From NCBI RefSeq assembly GCF_000165425.1, contig NW_001799200.1, positions 248,178-312,177 of the forward strand: a stretch of 64,000 nucleotides of DNA, given 5' to 3'. Below, piece by piece: positions 25,253 to 37,585 of this stretch. The first letter of the stretch is position 1, and each line of letters starts with the position of its first letter. The translations under genes and the position numbers were made by a program. The DNA is from Paramecium tetraurelia (lineage: Eukaryota; Ciliophora; Oligohymenophorea; Peniculida; Parameciidae). The notes under the pieces are model-generated. The model did no database searches. It had not been told where the DNA came from and saw only the letters and a list, made by a program, of their open reading frames with translations.

Positions 25253-25961
25253 ATGATTGACACAGGGAAAACAAATAAGTATTTGCACTCTCCAGGTGAA
25301 ATGTTTTTAATGGTAATAATAACAGCAGTTTCAAATGGAGTAATGATCCCTTAAATCATTTACACATATAAAATTAGTAATGCTCATACATTGTTCCTAT
25401 CTGTATTATTGTTTGTGTCCTCATTTATGTATCATCTGTCTGAAAGTATAGGAGTAGAGCCAATTATATTAAAAGAGGTTGATTGGCATCAGCTTGATAA
25501 CATTGCATCAATTTGTGGATTGGTATTCAAAATGATCTAAAAGTTAGATGGAATTATTCAATTATTTAATGCAAAACGATAGAAGGACAAGAAAATCCAT
25601 TTAATGGATTAATTTTATTGCTGTTGTAATAGTATAAGAATCACATGCATGGAATGTATGGGCAACTGTGATTCCAATATTAATAAGTTTAATCATGTTT
25701 ATAATCAAATAAACTTTCTACCCTAAGAAAGGTTAAATAGTAAATAAGGATTACCTACAGAAAGGATTATTTTACTTACTTATTGGTTTTGTGGCATTTT
25801 ATTTTGGTTTGGATGAATATAAAGATTACTTAAGGCTTTGGCATGGATTATGGCATCTAGCAATGAATCAGGCTTATTTTCATTTGTATCAATTATTCAA
25901 TCCAAAAGTATATACATTTTTGGAGTGTTGGGATTTAAAATAAGTATATGCAAAAGAATGA
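25253..25961 (+). CDS. Seven-pass membrane protein, CREST/TMEM8-like
   Basis: 227 residues in two exons with a 25-nt intron (25523-25547). About six to seven hydrophobic segments alternate with short loops. The conserved polar residues match the CREST superfamily (alkaline ceramidases, PAQR, Per1, TMEM8/PGAP6): S-S-F-M-Y-H-L-S in the second span, D-N-I-A-S-I at the start of the next, and W-H-G-L-W-H-L in the last span, giving the Ser/His, Asp and His-x3-His set that binds metal in family members. By family this could be a metal-dependent lipid hydrolase, perhaps acting on GPI or ceramide. The closest subfamily (DUF3522/TMEM8) is inferred, not tested. Confidence 0.65.
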
Positions 25962-26230
25962 TAGATTGTTTATTTCAATAAATTAAATAATTTTTGTGTT
26001 TGATTAGACTAATATAAATCCTTCATTCATCTAGAATATTCATAATTTATTTTGATATTTAGCATTATTCTCCACTTCTTATATTATGTCATCAGAATTA
26101 ATTAAGTATAAAATTATTAATTGATATAAAAGGAAATTAATCCTTAAACTTTTTAAATAGAATAGTATGAAGTATGGAAGGTTAATTGATATAAAATAAT
26201 TATTGTAAAAATTAATTGATAGAGTGAGTT

Positions 26231-27758
26231 TCAACGAACTTTGCATCTTTAAGTCCAATATCCTATTTCTTGTTCTTATTATTATATAAGTTTATTTAAG
26301 TTAACTTTAATTTCTAATCTCCTCATTGGAGAAGGCGCCATTGAAGGATTTGAAAGGGATCTAAGAAGCATAGATGGAGAACAAGTGCTAATATAATGTA
26401 GATTGAATTACTTTTAGACTGTTGTTGGTGATGACATCTAAGAGGGGTTTTTTTTGATTTATTTTGGCTTCCTATTAAATTAAATAGATTACTAAATAAA
26501 CTTGGTACTTTTTCTTTTTTTCATTTTCTTTTTCAAATGTGCATGATTAAGCCGGACCAATTTAAGGATGAGATGCTACACTTTTGTAGGAGGCATGAAA
26601 TTAATAATTGTCGGATTTATTTTTTGATTTCTTCATGTTTGATATTAATTTGAGTAGCATTTCATCAGTAATTTATTTTTTTGATGAACCTCCTTCTCCT
26701 CTATTTGTACCAATACCACAACTAGAACCAAAACCAGCAGCAGAACGGGTTTCGTTACGTTCTGTTAATATTTCCTTCACTTAAAAACGTTTTTACAATA
26801 TTTAATCATATTTTTTCATTAAAGATTAAATGCTTGTTGACTTATTGTTTGGGGCTGTGGTTGTTGATGATTTAGCACTTTCTTGGAGTTTCAATGGTGG
26901 AATAGGAACTTTAGGTTACTAAGGCTATTGTATTGATTAATTTTTCTTTTTGCTTGCACTTGTTGGAGGTTTCTTTTTAAATGGTATTTTGGTAATTGAT
27001 GATAACTAACGAGATGTGTGTGTGTTGACTTCACTAATGATATTATCTATATCTTAATCATTTTCACAGTTAAATAGTTTATTTTGATCACCAGATATGT
27101 TAAGAATAGGTAATTATGCAGAGGGTTTGTTTTTTGGTTGTGACTACTATGCTACACTTTATGAAATCTCATAGATGTTATGCGATTTGCTGTCCCATGA
27201 TATTTGTTCCTTGGGATAGGAACTAAATAAGTATGTCGATACTACTCAGATACAGATTCAACGTAGTTTTCACTAAAAATATGATCGGGAATCATTTTTT
27301 TAGTAATTGGTTGTTGATTCTAACTATTTTATGCTTTTTATTGTAATTTTAACAATTTATTAATTCTCTTCTCCATGAACTTATGAGCATTGACTTTACA
27401 TAAATTGGGCTATGGGATCTTAAAAAGGATTAATCACATAAATGAGTTACTTTATTTTACTCATAGTAAAAATCGCTAAGTAATTTAATTCTTGGGTCTT
27501 GTTCCTCTCTTTAATAAAATCGCTTCATATATTCATTTTCATCATGTAAATACAATTAGTCTTTAAATAGAATGACATGATCTATAGGAACATTAGCTAA
27601 AATTTCTGTTATGGGCTTGGCAAAATAAAAATTGAACTACTCAAAATATCTATAATTTCAAATCTATCAAAATACTTCTCATGTATTTCTTTCTAGATAA
27701 ACTTGTTTTGATTAATCTTGCAAAATTTACAATTGAGATTGTGTAGTTGGTTATTCAT
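26231..27758 (-). CDS. Ciliate-specific charged protein, unrecognised
   Basis: 469 residues in five exons, with introns of 26, 32, 23 and 37 nt; the last is the longest I accept. The N-terminal ~110 residues are ordered: I-L-A-N-V-P-I-D-H-V, then D-E-N-E-Y-M-K-R-F-Y and K-L-L-S-D-F-Y-Y-E-Q-N-K-I-P-Q-P, then A-H-K-F-M-E-K-R-I-N-K-L-L. Similar arrangements are common among ciliate-only proteins as I recall them. The C-terminal two thirds are Ser/Lys/Pro/Asn-rich and disordered, with a Gly-rich patch (S-A-A-G-F-G-S-S-C-G-I-G). It lies 55 bp after the 3' end of the upstream coiled-coil gene on the same strand. The function is unknown. Confidence 0.55.
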
Positions 27759-27813
27759 TAAATTCAAAAATAAATAATCAAATTTTATTAATTTTTCTTA
27801 ACAATATATTTAA

Positions 27814-29464
27814 TCAAACCTTAGAATACTTCAGCTTTTTCATTTCTTTGTCTCTCTGTTCTTTTTCAATCTCTAACTTTCTCATATTTTTCTCTCTTTC
27901 CCTTATATTCAATCTTTCATCATTCCTATAATATAATTAAATTAATTACTCTATCATTAACTTCCTTTACTTTTACTCTTCTTCCATCAATTCTTACATT
28001 CTCCTCTTCATTTCTAACTCTTATTATATTTGATTCAATCTTTAATTGATTTCTAATTATTTCATTAAATGTTCCCCAGCCTTCTCTTCCTAAAATATTT
28101 TAATCCTTCTATCTCTCAATCTTTACGCTTGAGCCTAACTCTAACATTTTCTTTCAAATTGATATTTAATTAATTATCCTCTGCTTGCATCCTCTACAGC
28201 TTTATTCTAATCTCTATTAATAAAATAAGTACAATTTAAAATTGATGAATTTTATCCTCTTTCTCCTTATTGATTTTATTCTAATAATCCTCAAACACTT
28301 TATGATATTTCTCCATATAAGCAAGCTTTTTCTTCTCCTTATTTTCAAATTTCTCTCTTCTCTAAATATCCTAAGATACTTGAATTTACTTTAATAATAA
28401 CGAACTTTTACGTTAGCCCTTTCAATCTTTTTTTGTTTTAATTCACTCTATCTTTACAACTGTTATTTAGTCCATTCCTTTGATTCTTAGATGTATTTCA
28501 ACTTATGATTATTTTATAATTCTTTTTTTTCAGATTACTCCTTTTAAATTTAATTAAATTTGTCCTTATCATTTAAAGCTCCCATGGATTTATGCAAAAT
28601 CTTTAAGAAATGTTCTTCCTTCTATTGTTTTTATAACTCATGGAAATCCTTTAACAATGACATTTATTTTTGTAATTGTTATTCTTTTTTTGAAATCTTT
28701 GCTTCCAAAGTAACTTATCTTTGCATTTAATCCTACTACACTCTTGATTTATGTTATTACAGTCTTTTTGAGTTCCCTTCTGATTGTTCTTTCATTATTC
28801 TAGACTACCATAATTGAAATTCTTCAAGGTTCATCTCAACCTTCTTTTATTTAGTATCGATTTCATATCTAAATTTCTAAAACTCTTTTTCATCTTCTAT
28901 CAACTTTTTCTAAATTGTATATTATTTTTCTATCCATTTTTAATTATGCGATTAAATTTTTTGATCTCTTTATGCTCGGTAAAACTAAAAACTACTTTGA
29001 TACATTCTTGTTTAACCGTCGCTAGTACTTGATAGCAGTCCTCCTGTCTAAGCCATGCTATCAGTTGGTGCAGTGTCTGGTTTAATGTTCGGCTAACTTT
29101 GAATTCGTAAGAATCTTTGCGATTTCTATTTTAATTATTCTAATTTATCTATTTCAAACATAATGGAATTTATATGCATATCAATATCTTTGACTAAACT
29201 TTAACAATTCGAATTGCTACTCCCATAAGGTTCTAGGTCTTTCCTTAATAAACCAAACTTTATTATTGTAATTATTACATCTTAAACAAGGGTGATTCTC
29301 TTTTCTATTTTAGTTTGAGATATTTTATTAATCTATTTTATTTTATCTAAATTATCCCATTTGAATCCTTCTATATAGAGCAAATGAGTTATTGATTTAT
29401 CATGCTCCAATTCCTCTATGTTCCGTTTCTTTAATTCCTCATATCGTTCAAGCAGTTGTTCCAT
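27814..29464 (-). CDS. Long coiled-coil protein
   Basis: About 500 residues; several small introns are needed in the 3' half and not all junctions were solved (one candidate is 24 nt at about 27919-27942). The start M-E-Q-L-L-E-R-Y-E-E-L is chosen because the upstream frame ends in a TGA 61 bp earlier. Nearly all of it is heptad-like, with Glu/Lys/Gln/Leu dominating, ending M-R-K-L-E-I-E-K-E-Q-R-D-K-E-M-K. It is probably cytoskeletal or basal-body associated. The ORF at 28814-29032 on the plus strand is antisense shadow. It could be fused to the next upstream gene if an unusual intron were used. Confidence 0.6.
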
Positions 29465-29524
29465 GAGATCTGCTTATAAAATAATAAATTAATAATCAAT
29501 ATAAATTGTGGAAAAGCATACGAA

Positions 29525-30288
29525 TCATTAATCAGAACTCCTAAAATATATCTCTATCAATTTAGCAATTCTTCCACAAATGATATAAGGATCCAAATAT
29601 TCTTATGAATCATATGCCTTCTCCCTTATTTCCTTATCAAGTTATATTAGTTCATCTGGTTGGAATCTCAATCTCTCAATATTGATTTATTAGTCATCCT
29701 CTGTTTTATTATTTAAAAGTGATTTAACCTCATCAACTAATTTGCACATCATTTTACTGATCTTTTCTTTAAACCTATATTAAAATCTTCCTTTGATCCA
29801 ATCTATCTGATTAGAATTGTTATCCATTCTTTTCAAAGTGGTTTAATTGTGTTTGTTAAAAATCTAAAGAATTTTAGAAAGTTTTACCTAATCTCTTAAT
29901 ATATAATAATGTTTCATCATTAAAATATCAATCTCACAAACTATCCTCATTCCTTCAACAGCCACACCTTACAAAGGCATAGCCTAGAACGCATTACTTT
30001 GAGGCAACATTTATGATTGCATTAAATGCTCAGCCATCGTTGGATTGTATTAGTGACTAAATAAGAAATTAGGAAAGCTTAGCTAAGCACTAGGATTTTG
30101 AAATAGTTGAGGATGAGGATATCGAAGAACAGACAATTCTAGATTTTCTTTTGCATCTAGCATTCCTGATTCTCCAATACTAAATGCCTCCGAATGCTTA
30201 GTTATAGTACTCTCCTTAGCTAAGAATACATTTAAAATTTACTTCTAAGAGATTTAGGGAATAGTTGGTTATATTTGTTATTCTACAT
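29525..30288 (-). CDS. Helical protein, unrecognised (246 aa)
   Basis: 246 residues in two exons with a 23-nt intron (gtaaattttaaatgtattcttag on the minus strand). The N-terminus is Ser/Pro/Gln-rich. Residues ~120-240 are helical with conserved-looking segments (Y-Y-I-L-R-D-Q-V-K-L, M-M-C-K-L-V-D-E-V-K, Y-L-D-P-Y-I-I-C-G-R-I-A-K-L-I). It ends in TGA at 29525-29527. The next gene starts 60 bp downstream on the same strand, and its coiled coil might represent the remainder of a longer protein; no intron of ordinary size joins them in frame. Confidence 0.5.
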
Positions 30289-30476
30289 ATTATATTCAAT
30301 GTTTCCATAAATCTGATTTAATTTTGCATTAAAAAGAGCATTATATCTTAATTTTCATAATAATAAAATTTCTGCACACACCAGCCATAACACCTAGTAT
30401 AAAATAAATATAAAATAATGTATATTATTTATAACTAAATAAAATGATATTTATTAATTATATTTATAAAATTCAT

Positions 30477-32122
30477 TCATTCAGTTTATATTTACTCTTT
30501 TTATTCCTCTTCACTTAAGACTGGAAAACATAGTTCTGTATTTTTTCTACAATACCCATGAGTAACAGGAGTAACAGGAAAGCCCTATTTTGTCATTCTA
30601 TCTTCCATTTGAATAAGACGTTTAACAAAAGAAGCATATTTTTCAGTTTCTTTGACTTTTGGATTCCAAAGACTAATAAATATATAATATTTGAATACGT
30701 TTCTGCAATAACTGATGTTCTCATGTATAATTTATTGAAATGTGTATTTTGATTATTAGTTTCTCCCCACAAAGGAACTTCACCTCCTATGATAGTATTC
30801 AGTGATCCTTATGGAAGGGATGGAGTCCATTTATAGATTTCTTTCCATGTATGATAAACAGAGTAAGGATTTCCAAAGGCATTTCCAAAGCCTGCATCAA
30901 TAAACAATGGGAAATAATCCATCAATATGATTCTATTAGGTTTATCAGCAACATCTGGTAATTGATCAGTATTTCCCCACCAATGAATAATATCGTCTTT
31001 ATCAAGTGGTAAATTGTCTTCTTTTCTATAGAGATAGATGATATCTTGTTCTGCTTTAATGACATCCTTCCATAATTACTTTTACCTTCTTCTGTAATAG
31101 GATTGCAATTCAAAATAATCATTAATGTTGTTTTTTTACATGAATTCTTTAATTTCAGGTCTTTGATCCCAACAAGTCTTGCTGACCTCATCACCTGCAA
31201 AGTTAACAAACTTGACCTTCTTGAACATTTGATAGAAGTCCTTTAATATAGATTCTAGGACTTGATAAGTCTTCTCTAATGTTGGATCAAGCACACCATA
31301 TTATTTTATTGTGCTTCCACACATCATCATAATATCAGCTAATTCTTTAGTCATTCCCCAACTCATTGAATGTCCAGGACTATCAAAACTAGGTATTATT
31401 TAAACTCCTCTTTTTGAAGCATATTCAACTATTCTTGTAGTGTCATTTATTGTATAATATGAATTCTCTGAATATTTTGTTGAATGTGTAATTCCAGGGT
31501 ACTCTGTTAATAGTAATGGAAAACTCTCGTCATCTGTAATATGCCAATGGACTGTGTTCATTGAATTCATGACTAAGGAATCAATTGTTCTCTCTATCAA
31601 TTGGACAGATAGAAAGTGTCTAGCACTATCAATCAAAATCCCTCTGTAACTATAAGTTGGTTCGTCCTCTATTGTTAAGGGAAGATCATGTATCTCTCCT
31701 TTCTCACTTAATTAATTTAAGGTGTTCAAAGCCCTGACCAAACCCCAATGATTATTCACTTGGATTTAAACATTCAATTCATTATCAATATCTAATCTAT
31801 ATGATTCTTATTTAGTTGTATCAACTCCATACAATTATTCAAAGGATTCTATTTGCATGGAGATCTTCATGGCTCCCAAGTCATTTGTAAACCCAAAAGA
31901 TTATCTAAAATTACATTGCTTTGGAGTCATCAAAGTATGAAAATGTTCAAGTAATTCCAAAATGAAATCTGGGTATTGATCCTCAGTTGCTTGATATCGT
32001 AGTGAGCATTTATTCTCAATTTTGACAACCTAATCTCCCTTCTATATAGCTTTAGGCATAGGCATCAAGCTAGCGACATTATGAAATATGACGCAGAATA
32101 GAAAAAGTACAAATAAATTCAT
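30477..32122 (-). CDS. Secreted GH20 beta-N-acetylhexosaminidase
   Basis: 539 residues with one 26-nt intron (30673-30698). The N-terminus M-N-L-F-V-L-F-L-F-C-V-I-F is a signal peptide. Residues ~40-170 look like the GH20 b-type N-terminal domain. The catalytic barrel starts near R-G-I-L-I-D-S-A-R-H-F and contains M-N-T-V-H-W-H-I-T-D-D-E-S-F-P, the catalytic pair D311-E312 in F-A-G-D-E-V, a W-W-G motif, V-P-L-W-G-E and the late A-E-T-L-W-N-P-K active-site loop. GH20 enzymes release terminal GlcNAc/GalNAc by substrate-assisted catalysis with the Asp-Glu pair. It is expected in lysosomes/phagosomes or secreted, for digestion of bacterial and glycoprotein glycans. The family usually reads G-G-D-E; here the first Gly is Ala. 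Confidence 0.93.
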
Positions 32123-32212
32123 TTATTAAAATATTAATTATTCACTTTCTCATATACCATAAGACTCCATTGATCATCATAATGCACTCCAATAATTTTG
32201 ATTAATTAATTA

Positions 32213-33532
32213 ATGAAGACTTAAGAAGTGTGTATTCTGAAGAATAAACTAAATATCCATCTCACACAAATCCTCAACGAATAAACACTTGTAACATACT
32301 CTTCCATCCATCATAATGATAACATATTGCCCATTGAGGTCCCCTATTTGAAGGTTTTGTCCATCCAATACATCTTGACATCAGATGGCATACTTGAAAG
32401 AGATGGAAACATAGTGTATTTGAGTCCCAACATACTCGATGCATTCGTTATCAACAACTTAATCTTCATTCAGTTGACTGATTAGTTTCTATTGCACAAC
32501 ACCAATACTCAAGAACAATACACAATTTTGAACAATATGAAAATTGAGAGCTTTGCTATTAGTTATCCCAAAGTGGCTATTGAATCCTCATACTATTACA
32601 TTTTTGATGACAAGACCAGGAGTTTGATCAAAGTTGGAAACACAGAAAAAAATAAAAAGTTTGGATGCTCATTTTATTAGTCCTACTTGTTTTGTGGTCG
32701 ACCAAATGGTATTTTATGGAAGGCTAAAATGACAGGAGAAGTGTAATCATCTTATAAATTTGCAGGTCTCAAATTTAATTAGATTAATATAGTAAATAAT
32801 TATATTTACAACATAAATCAAAACACATGCACCATCATTTTCATCGATGACATGTCCATTCTTACTAATATTGAATTGATCTCTTAGCAGATCTATTTTG
32901 CTAAAAACAAATTGCTCTACTTTGATAAAGAGTATCTGTACACTCTACAGATCCTCAACCTAGAAGATGCCTTTAATCAATATGCTACTCAAGGAGATCC
33001 CAAAGCCATCGAACTCTTCAAAACCCATTCTCAATTATAAACCTATCAAAATGGATTATTACTTTATAAATATAAATCTAATGAAATTGAGGATATTTTA
33101 TAAAATTTACAACGGGGTTAATTTAAATTTTCATTTCTAAGCAACAAGACTCTCATACCTAATAAATAACAAATCTAATTCAAAGATGAAGTGGGAGTTA
33201 AGTAATCTTGTTAATGGTTGGCTGTCGATCCAGTTATATCCAACAAGTAAGTTGATTTAGGCAATGTCTTAGATAAGATTAATAGCAAATTATTTCAATA
33301 TAAGGGCATGCGTAGACTGAGAAGGTATTTAAATGTTCAATCATTCAATAATTTAAATTTATTACATAGTTAAATAATAAAGAATATTAGAGCATTCAAA
33401 AAATGGGAATTGTTGATTATCCAACAAAATTTTAAGTATTGTAGAAATTTGAATTTAGAACATTAATTTTGTATTCAATTAATCCGAGAATAGATAAAAT
33501 GGAGAAATAAACAGTTAGAGGATAGAATTTGA
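32213..33532 (+). CDS. Unrecognised 439-aa intronless protein
   Basis: An uninterrupted 439-residue frame. The first ~270 residues are beta-rich with regularly spaced aromatics (Y-Y-Y-I-F-D-D-K-T-R, Y-L-F-C-G-R-P-N-G, L-L-Y-F-D-K-E-Y-L), which suggests a divergent propeller. The last ~100 residues are basic and helical, with R-R-L-R-R-Y and W-R-N-K-Q. There is no signal peptide. It lies divergent from the hexosaminidase gene (90 bp apart) and 41 bp upstream of the importin gene on the same strand. The function is unknown. Confidence 0.55.
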
Positions 33533-33573
33533 ATAAATATTATATAAAATAAAAAATACAAAAAAAATTTAAA

Positions 33574-36500
33574 ATGGCAGAAGCTACGCCTGAAATCACG
33601 TTATAGATTTATGCCTCAGCCCTTGAAAATTTGGAGAAAGCATACGACATCTTGCACACTCCTTATTCCAATTTTATGGTGGAGAGCACAAAAATCCTAG
33701 TATCTCCTGATTATCCAGTTGAAATAAGAATCAATATTGGAGTATTGCTTAGGAATATTTTGATCGAATAATGGGAATCGATATAACCATCTCGTAAAAT
33801 AATACGTGAACTTCTTTTAAATGGGTTAGTTATGAATGTCTCAAACATGCCTATCATAGAATTGATTGTAATCGATAATTAATACTTTTAAGTCTTCAAT
33901 AATAGTATCCATAATAGTATTAGATCCAAGTCACATTTGGCCAAGTCCATTGATGGAACTTTTAAATTGGATGGATGATATAAATGCAGTTGAATCTAGT
34001 TTAGAACTGTTCTTACAATTGTTTGGCAAATTGAGCGAGACAAACGGAGAGCATCAAAACTTATTAAAAGAGATAGTGCCTTCAGTGCTTGAAAAGGGAT
34101 TTGGCATATTTGCATAGCCAGAATTAAATGAGATGCTCAGAGAGAAAATACTATTGATGGTGTACCTAATATTGAGATCAATTTCTTTTGCTGATGGAAC
34201 AGACAACTCCCTAGTCAATAAATGTTTGGACAATACATTCCAAATATGGATGGTATCAAATATATTAATACGACATATAGTCATTGTTTTTATCAGCCTT
34301 ACAAACCTCCCCAAGATCACACATCTTCATTAAGAAGTTGGTCTTAAAGATTTTGATCATTATTTTCAGGGATTTTGGATTTTATAGTAGGAAATCCTTG
34401 GCTCTATCTTTAATTCCAATTTGGAAGTTTTTCAATTCCATTACGCAATTATACATTGGTCACATAGTGTATCAGATAGATGTGGAACACATAGACGGAT
34501 TGTTTAGTGAAGAAACAAAAGAATTACCTTTTAGTAATTAGAGAATAATAAATTTAAGAAATGGTAAATTTACATGTGTGATTTTATTAGATATTGAATA
34601 CAAATACCTTAATGAAGATGATGATTACGAGAATCATATTGAAGGATTGTGTGCATATTCTATAGAGTTGATTACAATTTTAGTTACAAAACCAGCTCTT
34701 TATAATTTGATCAAATTTGGAACATTCCCATTATTGAATACTCTTTCAACATTTTTGACTGCCACCAAAGAATAAGAAAAATAATGGATCAAAGATCCCA
34801 GTTACTTCATATTGAATGATGAGGAGGAATTACTATAAAAAAGTGTTCGAACCTTGGCTTTGAGATTGATTAATGATATGATCGAGAAGTATGGGGATTA
34901 ATTTATTCAACAAATACTGATAGTTGGAGAAAAGTTAATACTCAATAGGGACGAGAAGGAATTCCTAGATTTGGCATAATCCATTATATCTAAATTGAAT
35001 TTTCAAGAATTGAAGGGACAATAAACAAAAGATTTTGATCAAGATAGTGTTATGCAATTTATGAAAGGATCCATCATAACCATCAATAATAATCATTATC
35101 TAAAGTCATTCATCTAAAAAAGGAAAGAAATTGGTTATCTATTGTTGGGCAGTTTCTCAGAGGACATAATTGTGTTCCAATAAAAACATCAGAGCACTTT
35201 CGATATCAAAAAGTGTATATAGAATATACTGTATGAATTGGAGAAATAGAGTAAGAAGTAATATCCATATCAATAGATTCATATAGTTTATAAGCTCGAG
35301 CTATATGGAGCACAACCAGATATTCGGATTTGATTAGTCACTAATTCAAAGAATTGATAGTGCCCCTTTTTGAATCTGTCATTCATTATTTGGATTCAAA
35401 ATACCCCATTACTCTTCGCATCATTTCAGTCAAAGCATTAGGAAAGTAAGAGATTCTTAATTGAAATTAGTTATGCATCAAAAATTCACAAATACAGCAT
35501 TCCTTTTGAATATTAGTAAGAATTTATGGAATCAGTGCTTAATGTACTTTAAGAGGCAAATCAAGACTAAATGATTTCTATTTTAGAATCTACAATCCAT
35601 TTAGTTAAGTTTTCACCTACTTTAGCTACAACTCTAGCCAAAAATGGATCAAAAGTCTTATTATAGTTTTTCAGTGTTTTCCATTCAGAATAATGCTTCA
35701 TCAAACCATTAAATGAATTAATAGTGAGAATATGTTAATGCAAGGAAGCATACCCTCACATATTTGAAGTACTCATAACTGTTTATTAAAGGTGTTTTGT
35801 CCATTCATTTTGGATTGTTTCTAAGTATTTTATGAAGATGTCCACAAAATATAAGATAAAAGCAAGATCAAATAAAGTGATATTTCCTTGATGAGTGCCA
35901 TCATGAGCATTACCTCAACCTTTATCAAATTCTGTTCAGATAGTAAAGCACAAGAAGCTTTCATTAATTTACTACCTTCTATGGTCAATTTAATTCTGAT
36001 AAATGAAGATCCACAATTGTAAGTTCATACTAGTTAATGTCTCAAGAACTTCATTATAATCGAGACCGGATAAATATTGAAGATGTAATCTCTAAGTTCA
36101 TATAAATCTAGGAATTTGGTTTAAGATGTCATGAAGGTCAACTTAAAATTATTGGAAGTACCTTAGAATTCAGCAAATGAATCAGCTTCACTATTTGCAG
36201 GCAATTTAGTTATGATTACAATCAACAATCTCTTAGATGGAAATCCTGATCTGAATCTATTAAAGGCAGTTGTGTTTAAGATTTACAGATCTAGAATGCC
36301 ATCTACAGTCTAATCCTTAGTTCTCGTATATGCTAGAATGATAATCGAAAAACCAAAAGAGTCAATAGCCTTTTTGACTTCTTGGAGTATCGACAACAGA
36401 ATGGCTCTGAAAGTGTTGATTGATAAGTGGTTATTATAATAACCTCTGTTTAGAGGGAAGGGAACTAAAAATGCTACATTTTCAGCTCTAATGAAATTGT

Positions 36501-37176
36501 TCTTAGTTAAAGATAAAACCCTAGAGAACCTATTAGTTATTGGGTACAATCCTAGTCATCAGAATATCAATAGTGGTATTAACATACAATATAATATCAG
36601 ATGTATATGCACCATTCAAAATCTTATCTTTATTGATAAGATGTCTAGATAATGAAATTGTACCTTCCAAATAGGATAATGTTAATCAATAATAAGAAGA
36701 TGATCGTTTGGAAGTGGACAATGATGATGACGATTTCAATGACAAAAAGTACCAAGATCAAGTTGATGTGGATTTAGAAAAAATTAAAGATGATGAAGAT
36801 TAAGACATTGCAGATAGATTTGCTGTATTATTTAAATATCTATCAGTTTAGTCCTTGGATCCCAAAGAAAAGAAAGACAAAGGATTAGCAGATTTAGAGA
36901 CAGGATCAACCTTGTACATGAGTGAATTCTTAGATTTTAATCAAGAAGTAGGAGAAGAATGTGATGAAACAACCGAAGAAGATTTAACTTATTTGAAAGA
37001 TCCATGTTTAAACATAAATCTTGTGGTAATATCTCATCTAAATATCCTAGAATACCCTGTAAGAGTTTTTCACAAATTTATAAAAAAATGACCAAGAATA
37101 TTTCAAATTTTGCTTGCGCCATTTACTTAAAGAGGACATACTCTTATTATAGAAGCATATTAAACTGAACTTCTGA
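33574..37176 (+). CDS. Importin-9-like karyopherin
   Basis: About 1,080-1,150 residues over several small introns, not all positioned; the last, 25 nt at about 37027-37051, restores the C-terminus to the TGA at 37174. The N-terminus has the importin-beta pattern (Y-A-S-A-L-E-N-L-E-K-A, then Y-P-V-E-I-R-I-N-I-G-V-L-L-R-N). HEAT-like helical pairs follow. Features pointing to importin-9/Kap114 are the D-P-S-Y-F-I-L-N-D-E-E-E-L segment, the acidic insert N-D-D-D-D-F-N-D-K-K near the C-terminus, and the final D-P-C-L-N-I-N-L segment. Importin-9 carries H2A-H2B, actin and ribosomal proteins into the nucleus. ORFs at 34133-34775 and 36855-37091 are exons or shadows of this gene. Confidence 0.75.
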
Positions 37177-37585
37177 TTAGTTTCATTAATATAATAAAAT
37201 AGTTAATCATAAATCTTCAGTAAGAACCATTTTTTTTTGTAATCTTTTAAATTTCTTAACTATTACTATCATACAACAATTAAAAAATTGTTAATTATTA
37301 CTATGGTTTAACATTCTTTCATAGTGAAATCATTAAAAAATAATTTAAATTTTAACTTATCGAATTTGATGTCAGAAGTAATATATATTTCGAAATATTT
37401 CATTTAGTTAAATAAAAACTATCAAATTGTTTTGAAGTGATTTTAATAGGAACTGGTGAAACCTCAGAGTTTATATTTAAATAAACAAGTATTTTTCTGA
37501 TACCCTCAAAATTATAATTGAAAATAAAAACTGATAATTCTATTAGATGAATTTTAAACTCAAAGATTAAGTGTGATAGAAATAC
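37177..37585. other. Intergenic
   Basis: 409 bp, AT-rich. A possible upstream ATG at 37547 for the next gene meets a TGA after nine codons; no gene is called. Confidence 0.45.

Noticed and set aside
34054-36549. Minus-strand ORFs of 79-88 codons inside the importin gene.
   Set aside because: They are antisense to conserved HEAT-like exons and have no supporting motif.
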